Part shown: one piece after another, positions 1 through 7,085 of the stretch
Position numbering within the stretch: the stretch's first letter is position 1
How the letters are laid out: each line of letters starts with the position of its first letter
Assembly: GCA_003557445.1 (NCBI GenBank)
Contig: PWOK01000139.1
Span: 1-7,089, forward strand
From: Halanaerobiaceae bacterium
GTDB taxonomy: Bacteria; Bacillota_F; Halanaerobiia; Halanaerobiales; CSSED10-376
Direction: 5' to 3'
Length of the DNA stretch: 7,089 nucleotides
The notes under the pieces: generated by a model
Databases searched by the model: none
Seen by the model: only the letters and a program-made list of their open reading frames with translations
What the model was told of the DNA's origin: nothing
Translations under genes and position numbers: made by a program

Positions 1-8
1 AAAACAAA

Positions 9-914
9 TTATTCTTCATAAAAAATTCGTGGTGCTACTATTGCACTAATAACTCCAAGAATAATAACTACTATTAAGAAATACATCCAGGCCACTGCTG
101 AAGCTCTACCTCTAAATCCTAATTCCAGTATATAATTTTGTATAATTGTATTATCTGGAGCAGCAAATGAATCAATTATTACATATACAATGTTTGTCAT
201 TAACAAAGGGCTCATAAGGGGAAAACTAATTTTCCAGAATTTTTCCCAGGCTGTAGCCCCTTCAATATCTGCAACTTCATACATTGATGATGGTATAGAT
301 TGTAACCCGGCCAAAAAGATTAATATGGGAATTGCTGAAGCATTTATAATACTACCAATCTGGGCAAACATATCAGTAATATAATCTAGCATTTCTTCAG
401 GTAGATTAAATTCCATCAATAAAGGTTCAGCAAAATCCTCTATTAAAACATCTCTTATAGCCCATGCTGCTGCACCAACCTGATGTTGTAAAGGATCATA
501 TCTTGCCATTTCAGCAACTACACCAGATCCTATAATAACAGGAAGAAAAAAGATTGTTCTCATTAATAATCTACCTCTAAATTTTTGATTTAAAACTACT
601 GCTATAAACATACTAAATATTAATATAGCAGGAATTTCAAGTAGTGTATCTCTACCTGTCTTTAATAAATCCTCTACAAATTCAGTATGAACTACAAAAT
701 AATATTCATAATTTTCCCAACCTACAAAGTCAAGTGTATAACCGGTTGTTCCAATATTTATTTCATGAAAGCTAAATCTAATTGACTGAATAAATGGCAC
801 CAGAAAAAATAATAGAAAACCAATAATAAAAGGTAGTATAAATATTATACCCCATATCATCTTTTTTTTCTTCCAGGAGACATTGATAGTTAATATTTCC
901 TTAATTTTTTTCAT
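9..914 (-). CDS. MalF-type carbohydrate ABC transporter permease subunit
   Basis: This 301-residue inner-membrane protein is a binding-protein-dependent ABC importer permease of the MalF/UgpA class, which forms a heterodimeric channel with a MalG-type partner. Six hydrophobic segments are visible at about residues 20-42, 91-109, 119-134, 187-206, 235-252 and 272-294. The cytoplasmic EAA loop that docks on the ATPase is at about 213-236 (EVADIEGATAWEKF followed by KISFPLMSP), matching the EAA---G---------I-LP consensus. The phrase IFLAGLQSIPSSMYE just before it is typical of sugar permeases. A loop of about 52 residues (135-187) between the third and fourth helices is longer than in minimal family members. 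The start ATG overlaps the stop of the upstream DUF5696 gene as ATGA, so translation is probably coupled. The stop codon lies 8 bases from the window edge, so the partner permease may follow outside. Family assignment is secure; the transported sugar is unknown. Confidence 0.95.
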   Translation of the reverse strand: MKKIKEILTINVSWKKKKMIWGIIFILPFIIGFLLFFLVPFIQSIRFSFHEINIGTTGYTLDFVGWENYEYYFVVHTEFVEDLLKTGRDTLLEIPAILIFSMFIAVVLNQKFRGRLLMRTIFFLPVIIGSGVVAEMARYDPLQHQVGAAAWAIRDVLIEDFAEPLLMEFNLPEEMLDYITDMFAQIGSIINASAIPILIFLAGLQSIPSSMYEVADIEGATAWEKFWKISFPLMSPLLMTNIVYVIIDSFAAPDNTIIQNYILELGFRGRASAVAWMYFLIVVIILGVISAIVAPRIFYEE

Positions 915-3682
915 AAAATATCACCCTCTACCATCTTGTAGAATTTACCTTCAACTATATAATCATTATACTCAATCTTATTTTTATTATAATTAACAAT
1001 AATAGATTTTCCATTTTTATAGCTGGTAACAAAAACATTATCTTTAACCTGTTTATGGCCTACTATAGGTTGATTATAAACATATTTTAATACATCATTT
1101 GCCTCATGGTATATTCTTATTAGTTCTTCTGACCAGTTGGCAAATTCAAGTGAATGAAAATCATGAAATTGACTTTCTTTTAATAAACTCTGATTTTCAT
1201 ATCCAAGTTGAAAAAATGGAGATGCTCCAACTTCAATTGATTTTAAAATAATTTCCTTAATATTTTTGGCATGATTAATTGGTCCCCCAGAATAGTTTAC
1301 AAGACCTCGTAAAGCAATCTGTGCAAAAGGAATACTTTCATCGGTAAAATATCTTTTTGATGAACTAATTGGCATATTAATCACATGACTAACATATGGT
1401 AATACATAACTATTACCACCAGAAACCATAATATCATAACCGGAATCACTGTATTTTTGCAGATTTTCAGATATATAATCTGCTGCCTGTTGACGATCAA
1501 TCATTTTGACATCATCTCTATAATTATTTGAATGCAATTGAGATCCCATATAATTCAATGATAGTCCATCAATCTGATAATTGCTAAAATCATCTATAAA
1601 GGAACCCATAACATATTCCAGATGATCTGTTGATATGAGTATAGGGGCATCTTCTCTTTCATATTGAAATGAAGCTGGATTATAGTTGAGTTTATATCCA
1701 ACCTGATTACTTAAATATCTTGAAGCATGTTTACGTGAAGTAAAATTGTTTCGCCAGTTATAATCATATACATTCAAAAATTCTACTGCTGGATATAATC
1801 CTATATTATGGTTTTTAGTAAATTCTATAAAAGAAGTAAATTCTTCATTATTTCCAAGATCTGAAATTCTATTAACACTATCAGGGAAATCATTATAGAT
1901 GCTTCCACTTAACCAACCTGAATATTTAATATTAAATTGATTAATATTATTTTCCATTAAACTTTCAATCATTTCCTGTGCCTGTTTATACGTTGTAAAT
2001 GGAAATTCTACCTTTCTGCTGATACCCAAAACCGGCCTGTTTATAGGCACTGAACCAATAATATCAATATTTAAAGGTATATCTTTTTCTTCAGGTTCAT
2101 TGATTTCAAGGTTGTTTTTTTCAATCAAATATTCTCTATATTTATTGGCCATCCCCACATAGTCAGCATCTTTACCACTGAAAAACTTATATCTGAGAAC
2201 AATATCAGTTTCAGGTAAACGTTCACTATAAGCATTTACACCCATAGTTCCAATATCACCAAATTCAAAACTTTTATTGGAGGCATAACTAATATTAAAA
2301 GAGGGATAAATATAATTATATGCATTTCTTCTTTCTGCTATTGTGGCATGTATGGAAGCAAAAGCAGCACCTTTCTCAATTATTGCCAGAAAAGATTTAT
2401 CTTCTTCTTTTAAACCAAATACAGGTAATATAATATCCTGAATTCTTCCTCTATCACTTGTTTCTACAGGTTCTTTGCCAGGATCATCACCATACACCCT
2501 TCCCAGATATGAAGATTCTCCTGTTTTCTCATTATTTAAATAAATTAATGACCCAGAACCATCGGGAACAAACATATATCCTTCCTGATCAAGACCTGCT
2601 GCTCCAAAAAATGGTAGTAATTCTATAGTATGAGGTAAAGATTGATAATATCTAACTGTCCAGGCCCAGCTACCTCTCCTTGTTCTGGTAACACCCTCAA
2701 GAAAAGGAAAATTGATTTCTCCTGTTATTATTCTTACAAGTAAATCTCTTCCATCAATTTTGTATTCCAAAGGAACCGTGAATGTCATTGGGTTTGGTAT
2801 TTGAGGATCAAGATTAAATTTAATATGAGCTTCATTTGTTATATCAGGTGTTAATCCGGCTTCCATAAATAGCCCTTCGATAGCAGACCTAACAAATCCA
2901 ACTCTGGCAGTAGCATAAAAAGCAGAATTATCTATTAAAGGTTTTAAATCTTCAAGACGTATATCACTGTTTCGTTCAATATCTTCTCGATGAGCTCTAT
3001 AAATATCAAAGACTTCATAAATTACATCAGAGCTCATTATACTTTCCCCATCTTCATTAATTTCTACAATAGTATATTCACCTAAAGTTTCTTCATAGTC
3101 TATTCCTGATAAATCTAATCTTTCTCTATCTCCAAGTTTTTCAAGTCTGACTTCAGTATATTCATCATATAAATCATCTCTTTCTATACCATCTTCAAAT
3201 AAACCAAGTGATTCCGGTGCATAAGAAGCAATTTCATCAAGAATTTCTCTGGTTATAAAACCCGGTCTGTATTGACTATCGCTCCATTGTTCACCCAATA
3301 AATATTCTATTCTGATACCATTTTCAATTTTCATAAATTCAACCTGATTTTCCTGTATACTATCTGCATAAGAATTCATAAAAGTTGTTCTACCATCGGG
3401 ACCATAATGTTCAAGAGTAAGCTGAGAATTTAATAGATTTCTGTTCCTTGCACCACTTACAATAGGATCATCCTCCCTATCTGGTGGATTAGAATACCAT
3501 ATATGTTGATTTTCCTTATCTTTAATAGCTATCTCTGCAAACTCTTCATTTACATATAAAGCTAAATATTTGTTTTCCGTTACCACATCCATGTCTGCTA
3601 AATTAGCAGTTGCTAATGCTGATAAAAAGATCATAGATGTAAATAATAAAATACAAATTAAAATCATTTTTTTATTTTTCAT
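911..3682 (-). CDS. Secreted DUF5696-family protein, putative glycoside hydrolase-like barrel
   Basis: This 923-residue protein has an N-terminal signal peptide (MKNKK, then a hydrophobic run to about residue 23; likely cleavage around ATA/NLA at 24-27), so it acts outside the membrane. Residues 30-530 look beta-rich, with conserved-looking segments such as FVPDGSGSLIYLNN (371-384) and ILPVFGLKEEDKSFLAIIEKG (418-438, paraphrasing one strand-turn-strand unit). Residues 537-830 alternate strands and helices like a (beta/alpha)8 barrel: LNIDIIGSV, QFNIKYSGW, HNIGLYPAVEF, DGLSLNYMGS, GYDIMVSGGNSYVLPY and SPFFQLGYEN. Glu634 and Asp705 lie at strand ends and are candidate acid residues, by inference only. 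A short beta region (about 870-923) ends the protein. I recognise the family as DUF5696, which is found beside sugar ABC importers in Firmicutes; no biochemical activity is claimed. Acidic stretches at 145-250 are unusual. It sits 31 bp after the Yip1-type gene and overlaps the permease gene by 4 bp, as part of one operon. Confidence 0.85.
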   Translation of the reverse strand: MKNKKMILICILLFTSMIFLSALATANLADMDVVTENKYLALYVNEEFAEIAIKDKENQHIWYSNPPDREDDPIVSGARNRNLLNSQLTLEHYGPDGRTTFMNSYADSIQENQVEFMKIENGIRIEYLLGEQWSDSQYRPGFITREILDEIASYAPESLGLFEDGIERDDLYDEYTEVRLEKLGDRERLDLSGIDYEETLGEYTIVEINEDGESIMSSDVIYEVFDIYRAHREDIERNSDIRLEDLKPLIDNSAFYATARVGFVRSAIEGLFMEAGLTPDITNEAHIKFNLDPQIPNPMTFTVPLEYKIDGRDLLVRIITGEINFPFLEGVTRTRRGSWAWTVRYYQSLPHTIELLPFFGAAGLDQEGYMFVPDGSGSLIYLNNEKTGESSYLGRVYGDDPGKEPVETSDRGRIQDIILPVFGLKEEDKSFLAIIEKGAAFASIHATIAERRNAYNYIYPSFNISYASNKSFEFGDIGTMGVNAYSERLPETDIVLRYKFFSGKDADYVGMANKYREYLIEKNNLEINEPEEKDIPLNIDIIGSVPINRPVLGISRKVEFPFTTYKQAQEMIESLMENNINQFNIKYSGWLSGSIYNDFPDSVNRISDLGNNEEFTSFIEFTKNHNIGLYPAVEFLNVYDYNWRNNFTSRKHASRYLSNQVGYKLNYNPASFQYEREDAPILISTDHLEYVMGSFIDDFSNYQIDGLSLNYMGSQLHSNNYRDDVKMIDRQQAADYISENLQKYSDSGYDIMVSGGNSYVLPYVSHVINMPISSSKRYFTDESIPFAQIALRGLVNYSGGPINHAKNIKEIILKSIEVGASPFFQLGYENQSLLKESQFHDFHSLEFANWSEELIRIYHEANDVLKYVYNQPIVGHKQVKDNVFVTSYKNGKSIIVNYNKNKIEYNDYIVEGKFYKMVEGDIL
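922..930 (-). promoter_or_regulatory. Shine-Dalgarno of the permease gene inside the DUF5696 3' end
   Basis: Read on the minus strand, the last codons of the DUF5696 gene contain AGAGGGTGA. The AGGG core sits 9 nt before the ATG at 914-912. Together with the ATGA stop/start overlap, this supports the chosen permease start and translational coupling. Confidence 0.75.
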
Positions 3683-3686
3683 AAAA

Positions 3687-3694
3687 TCACCTTT
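3687..3694 (-). promoter_or_regulatory. Ribosome binding site of the DUF5696 gene
   Basis: The minus strand reads AAAGGTGA, with its AGG core 7 nt before the ATG at 3682-3680. It fills part of the 31-bp gap after the upstream gene and supports this start, which also gives a clean signal peptide. No separate promoter or terminator is evident in the gap. Confidence 0.75.
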
Positions 3695-3714
3695 GATTTT
3701 TTATTTTTTACATT

Positions 3715-5883
3715 TTATGCCCTAAGTAAAATTTCATTCATCACGGCTCGAATAAAGCCTATAAACTGACCAACTACTGATACATAAAGCAGGAATAAAA
3801 AGAGCACTGAAGCAATACCTACTAAAGTAACTATAGTACTTAAAGTGTTTTTAGCCAATGAATAATCATGAGTAACTAGAGTTCCAAAGAAAAGTAATCC
3901 CATAGCCCAGATAACTGAAACGGAAAGGAATAAAAGGTAAAAATTTTCTTCATCAGCAGTTAAAACATGACTGATAACAGTTATTGGAATGTTTAGCAGG
4001 AATATTGGTGTTAGGGCATAAGCAGTTGTTTTATAAATATCACCTATAGTTCCTTTACCATCTGTTAAAGTTGTGAAAGCCCAGTTAACAATACACCATA
4101 AACCAAAAGGAATTAATACACTACCCAATTCCATATAAATATTAATATGTTGTAAATCACGTGGATTGAATATAAATGCTGTATATTGACGCATAAATAC
4201 ATAAGCTATACAGACCAGAATAAGTATAAAAGTAGCTACAGAGTATTTCCCCCTGTTCTCATGCTTTAAATCCCAGAATCCATCAAATGGATGTAATATT
4301 AAATAAAATGCATATCTGAAATTTTTAAGGAATTTATAAATAAAATTAACAATTGAAAAAAATATTTTTTTTGATTCCTGTTTTTGTGATTTGGCTGCTT
4401 CAGATAGTTTTTTGCTAATTTCTTCAAATTCAATATACTGAGGTAATTTAAATTTTAATATTATCAATAATATTAAAATTATAAAGGATAAAATAATAGT
4501 ACCAAAATTATCTTCAATTACTTCTCTACGGTGGTCTGTAAATGCTCTTGAATATAAATTTCGATTCTGTCCCATTTCAAAATAATTCATTGCATTTTCA
4601 TAATCATAAGTCCTTAAAAAATGTCTTCCAATACCGATATAAGCCAGTTCATGATGTAAATTATGCTTTAAAACTTCATACCATCTTTCCGCTGATTGGG
4701 TATAAAAACCTCTCCTATATTCTGAAATAGCCATATGAATATCCCTTGCATAATCAGTAGGTTCATATACAAGAATTCGGGCAGGGTCCTGATTGATTAC
4801 TATTATTTGATCTTCTAGAGTTTCCAAAGCCACAGGACGATTAAATCCTCCCTCTCTTAAAGATGTTCCACCACCAAAAACATATAATAAATTACCTGTA
4901 AAATCATAGGTAAAAATTCTGGCTCTTTCTCTTTCAAGAATTATTATAGAACCATCTTCAAGTGTATTTACATCTATAAACCGCTGTTCTCCTTCATCCC
5001 CCTCATCATCATGTAAATCACCAACTGGTTCTCTAAGGGCAGTCATACGTTCCGGCCAGATGTTCTGCCCGGCTGGATTAAGTACTTTTAATGTTTCCTC
5101 AGTTATTGGGCCGGCTTCAACAACATATATTAATCCTCTATCATCCACATACATATTGTTAAACTCAGGAGGTAATGCCTGCCTTATCCTCTGTCTGTGT
5201 TCATCAGTACCAAATTGATATAAGAGGCGATCCCAGTAACTTCTTTCAACTTCAGGAGCCCCAATATATCCCTGAAATTGACCTTCCTGATTAAATTCCA
5301 TAATTCCATCATATTCCCCTTCAGCAATTACATAAATTGATCTGGTCCTCGGGTTAACCTGAACCCTTCGTGGCCTGAAGATAAAATCCTCTCCGATTAT
5401 TTCATCATCTTCAGAGGTAGGACCATAAATAAGATCAATTAATTCTCCTTCTAAATTTAGTTTAACTATTCTTCTATTACCTCTATCTGCAATATAAATT
5501 TCATTTTCTGAAGAAACATAAATTCCCCGTGGATCATTAAAAGCATCATCTTCACTTTCATTTTCAAAACCTGAAATAATTTTACTAATATTCCAATTTG
5601 AATCAAAAACAATAACTCTATTATTTCCTCCATCCACAACATAAATCTTTGAGTTTTTAACAGATACATCACGTAAAGCATTTAAATCAGTATCAAGTTC
5701 TTCTCTTAATCTGTTATTATCAATTACAACTGAAGGTATATATGGTATAGGTGCTGGTTTAATGTTTTCAAAGAAATCATAAATATAACTATTATAAGGA
5801 ACAGCTTCAATTTTTACAGATTGAATTGATAATAATATCATTAATAATATAACAACTAAAAAAATATTTTTAATTTTTTTCAA
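3715..5883 (-). CDS. Exported NHL-propeller / TPR-like / Yip1-domain membrane protein
   Basis: This 722-residue protein starts with a signal peptide (about 1-27, ending KIEA) without a lipobox cysteine. Six NHL-like blades follow at about 72-98, 117-149, 170-208, 239-258, 302-338 and 349-379, seen in phrases such as IYVVDGGNNRVIVFD and IYIADRGNRRIVKLN. They suggest a six-bladed beta-propeller outside the cell. Residues 381-448 resemble TPR helices (AERWYEVLKHN, AYIGIGRHFLRTYDYENAM). A membrane helix (461-478), a charged linker (480-507) and a Yip1-type domain (about 523-718) follow. The Yip1 domain has five hydrophobic segments and the motifs HPFDGFWDLK and LTDGKGTIGDIYKTTAYALTP. The start is TTG: an in-frame TAG lies three codons upstream at 5892-5890, no in-frame ATG precedes the signal peptide, and a strong Shine-Dalgarno is present. 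It is the first gene of the operon with the DUF5696 and permease genes. A role as glycan-binding accessory or sensor is inference. Confidence 0.85.
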   Translation of the reverse strand: MKKIKNIFLVVILLMILLSIQSVKIEAVPYNSYIYDFFENIKPAPIPYIPSVVIDNNRLREELDTDLNALRDVSVKNSKIYVVDGGNNRVIVFDSNWNISKIISGFENESEDDAFNDPRGIYVSSENEIYIADRGNRRIVKLNLEGELIDLIYGPTSEDDEIIGEDFIFRPRRVQVNPRTRSIYVIAEGEYDGIMEFNQEGQFQGYIGAPEVERSYWDRLLYQFGTDEHRQRIRQALPPEFNNMYVDDRGLIYVVEAGPITEETLKVLNPAGQNIWPERMTALREPVGDLHDDEGDEGEQRFIDVNTLEDGSIIILERERARIFTYDFTGNLLYVFGGGTSLREGGFNRPVALETLEDQIIVINQDPARILVYEPTDYARDIHMAISEYRRGFYTQSAERWYEVLKHNLHHELAYIGIGRHFLRTYDYENAMNYFEMGQNRNLYSRAFTDHRREVIEDNFGTIILSFIILILLIILKFKLPQYIEFEEISKKLSEAAKSQKQESKKIFFSIVNFIYKFLKNFRYAFYLILHPFDGFWDLKHENRGKYSVATFILILVCIAYVFMRQYTAFIFNPRDLQHINIYMELGSVLIPFGLWCIVNWAFTTLTDGKGTIGDIYKTTAYALTPIFLLNIPITVISHVLTADEENFYLLFLSVSVIWAMGLLFFGTLVTHDYSLAKNTLSTIVTLVGIASVLFLFLLYVSVVGQFIGFIRAVMNEILLRA

Positions 5884-5893
5884 ACTTCCCTAA

Positions 5894-5900
5894 CCTCCCC
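5894..5900 (-). promoter_or_regulatory. Strong Shine-Dalgarno deciding a TTG start
   Basis: The minus strand reads GGGGAGG 10 nt before the TTG at 5883-5881. The nearby ATG at 5902-5900 is out of frame with the large gene (it opens an ORF of only 10 codons) and overlaps this site, so TTG is the only start that keeps the full signal peptide. Confidence 0.75.
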
Positions 5901-5930
5901 ATTGTTTTTATAATATAAAAATGCATATGT

Positions 5931-5960
5931 ATTATATAATAATTACTCGAAAACTCGAAA
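5931..5960 (-). promoter_or_regulatory. Possible second promoter close to the TTG gene
   Basis: On the minus strand a perfect TATAAT lies at 5936-5931. A weak -35 candidate TTTCGA (3 of 6 to consensus) lies 18 bp upstream at 5960-5955. The -35 candidate falls inside the 8-bp tandem repeat. In such AT-rich DNA a TATAAT can arise by chance, so this is tentative. If real, the leader would be only about 40 nt. Confidence 0.3.
5945..5960. repeat. Exact tandem repeat of ACTCGAAA (two copies)
   Basis: On the plus strand ACTCGAAA occurs at 5945-5952 and again at 5953-5960 with no gap. It stands out from the surrounding A/T sequence by its TCGA cores. It could be a binding site for a regulator of the downstream operon, but nothing in the window identifies that regulator. 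Confidence 0.6.
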
Positions 5961-6059
5961 TATACAGCTGATTTGTTTGAACTTCTCCTTTAATATATAT
6001 GAAAATATTTTATAGTTTAATTTAAATAAATATGCATTTTTTAATACTACTTATAAATA

Positions 6060-6088
6060 ATTTTATATTAATCCTTTTTGAATGTCAA
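6060..6088 (-). promoter_or_regulatory. Sigma-A type promoter of the Yip1/DUF5696/permease operon
   Basis: The minus strand shows a perfect -35 box TTGACA at 6088-6083, a 17-bp spacer, and a -10 box TAAAAT (5 of 6) at 6065-6060. Sequence upstream of the -35 is A/T-rich. Transcription would begin near 6053, leaving a leader of roughly 170 nt before the TTG start at 5883. This is the best promoter match in the intergenic region and separates the operon from the M24-like gene. Confidence 0.75.
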
Positions 6089-6093
6089 GGATT
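6070..6093. promoter_or_regulatory. 24-bp dyad over the -35 region, candidate operator
   Basis: AATCCTT at 6070-6076 and AAGGATT at 6087-6093 are perfect 7-bp inverted arms with a 10-bp centre. The dyad covers most of the promoter spacer and the -35 box, a position where a bound dimer would block polymerase. It is not followed by a run of T on the minus strand, so it does not look like an intrinsic terminator for the M24-like gene. The binding protein is unknown. Confidence 0.5.
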
Positions 6094-6146
6094 TATAGGT
6101 ATTTAAGTTTATTGTATAATTTACCATAAATAATTAAAATATTACC

Positions 6147-7085
6147 TTATTTATTGAGAATAACAGGTAAATCATAATTGTAATTTTGAAATGAATACCT
6201 TTTAACCGGCCAGCTACCGTTTACTGATAACAGTTCAGGTTCTCCTTCAGGATTTAAGAGAAGTTCTTCCCCCTTTGCTCCTTTTATGGTTATAAACCAG
6301 TCAAAAGCCTGACAGCATTTAACTTTGGCCTCTGGCATTTGCGATAAGGTAGGATCAGAAACCATATATCCGGTAATACCACCCTGATAATGTTTTTCCC
6401 ATTCTCCTTCATATCCCAGCTCTTTATATAATTTTTTTTGAAGGTCAAGTATTTCTTTAAAATAAACTCCAGGAAGTGAATGAGAAAAAACTGCTGCTTG
6501 AATCTGGCAGACTGCTTCATATTTATTTTTCAATTCCCGGGGGGTTTTCCCGAAATATACTGAACGGGCCAGATTAACATGTAAACCTCCTTTTCTTATA
6601 GCAGGTGATAAAATAACATATTTCTCTACTTTCTTTTTTGTTGAGTTGAAATGTCTGTATTTAAATACCCTTTCATCACTGCCAACCAGCAATACATCAG
6701 CAAAAATATTTCTGGATTCATATTCTCTGGCCAGCATACCCTGAATTTCAAGTTCTGTCATTCCCGGTTCTATATTATTGGCTACTTTCCATAATATTTT
6801 TTCTGCTGTCTGAGATAATTCTCTATATCTTTTTATTTCACCATCAGTAAAAGGATAATGAAAATCATAAAATTTTCCGGGTTTAAAATCAGCATTTTTA
6901 AGTTCTATATCGGAAATAACATTTAATCCATCAATAATTTCCAGGGCTTTTTCTTTGATATCTTTTTGATACCAGTATAAAGGAATATATTCAAAACCCT
7001 GGCCTGATAATTCTTCCTCCATAATCCTGTAACCATCCATTACCTGTGCTATTAGATATTTTTTATCCATTAAAACAATGGCCAT
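6147..7085 (-). CDS. M24 (aminopeptidase P fold) family protein, 5' end cut by window
   Basis: The visible 312 residues match the family of Xaa-Pro peptidase-like M24 proteins. The tail of the N-terminal domain is at about 1-60 (KKYLIAQVMDGYRIMEEELSG), then the pita-bread domain from about 80 on (EIKRYRELSQTAEKILWKVA, NIEPGMTELEIQGMLA, DVLLVGSDERVFKYRHFNS). The first visible Met (7085) has no ribosome binding site in the 4 remaining bases, and family members usually carry some 50-60 further N-terminal residues, so the true start probably lies beyond the window. By eye, the usual D-D-H-E-E metal ligands align with S160, N171, G236, K268 and E273, so only the last seems kept. It may be a metal-free, non-peptidase member. 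No clear intrinsic terminator follows. Its link to the sugar operon is only adjacency. Family assignment is good; peptidase activity is doubtful. Confidence 0.8.
   Translation of the reverse strand: MAIVLMDKKYLIAQVMDGYRIMEEELSGQGFEYIPLYWYQKDIKEKALEIIDGLNVISDIELKNADFKPGKFYDFHYPFTDGEIKRYRELSQTAEKILWKVANNIEPGMTELEIQGMLAREYESRNIFADVLLVGSDERVFKYRHFNSTKKKVEKYVILSPAIRKGGLHVNLARSVYFGKTPRELKNKYEAVCQIQAAVFSHSLPGVYFKEILDLQKKLYKELGYEGEWEKHYQGGITGYMVSDPTLSQMPEAKVKCCQAFDWFITIKGAKGEELLLNPEGEPELLSVNGSWPVKRYSFQNYNYDLPVILNK

Larger units (their letters stand above)
5917..6041. repeat. 11-bp inverted repeat (TATGCATTTTT) within the leader
   Basis: The plus strand has AAAAATGCATA at 5917-5927 and its exact reverse complement TATGCATTTTT at 6031-6041, with 103 bp between the arms. 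Both arms would lie in the transcript from the promoter at 6088-6060, so they could pair in the leader or be two copies of one protein site. The core ATGCAT is itself palindromic and the rest is A/T, so chance occurrence is possible. Confidence 0.45.

Noticed and set aside
190..384. 64-codon open frame on the plus strand
   Set aside because: It lies wholly antisense to the permease gene, has no convincing ribosome binding site, and its product matches no recognisable family.
4542..4730. 62-codon open frame on the plus strand
   Set aside because: It is antisense to the TPR-like region of the Yip1-type gene and its product looks like shadow coding.
5466..5681. 71-codon open frame on the minus strand inside the propeller region
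   Set aside because: It is an alternative frame of the 722-residue gene; its Met/Leu/Ile-rich product is typical of a shifted reading of A/T-rich coding DNA.
5873..5926. Leader ORF of 17 codons (ATG at 5926-5924) overlapping the TTG start, with an inner ATG at 5902
   Set aside because: It has no Shine-Dalgarno in front, its inner ATG overlaps the Shine-Dalgarno of the large gene, and the product has no attenuator-like codon run.
5981..5991. AAAGGAG-like ribosome binding sequence in the leader on the minus strand
   Set aside because: No ATG, GTG or TTG lies within a usable distance downstream, so it does not define a gene.
6070..6146. Intrinsic terminator after the M24-like gene
   Set aside because: The only clear dyad (6070-6093) has weak A/T-rich arms and is followed by AATATAAAA rather than a T run; the ATTTA/TAAAT pairing nearer the stop is too short and has no GC.
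6290..6520. 76-codon open frame on the minus strand inside the M24-like gene
   Set aside because: It is a shifted frame of a well-supported gene and carries no recognisable domain.
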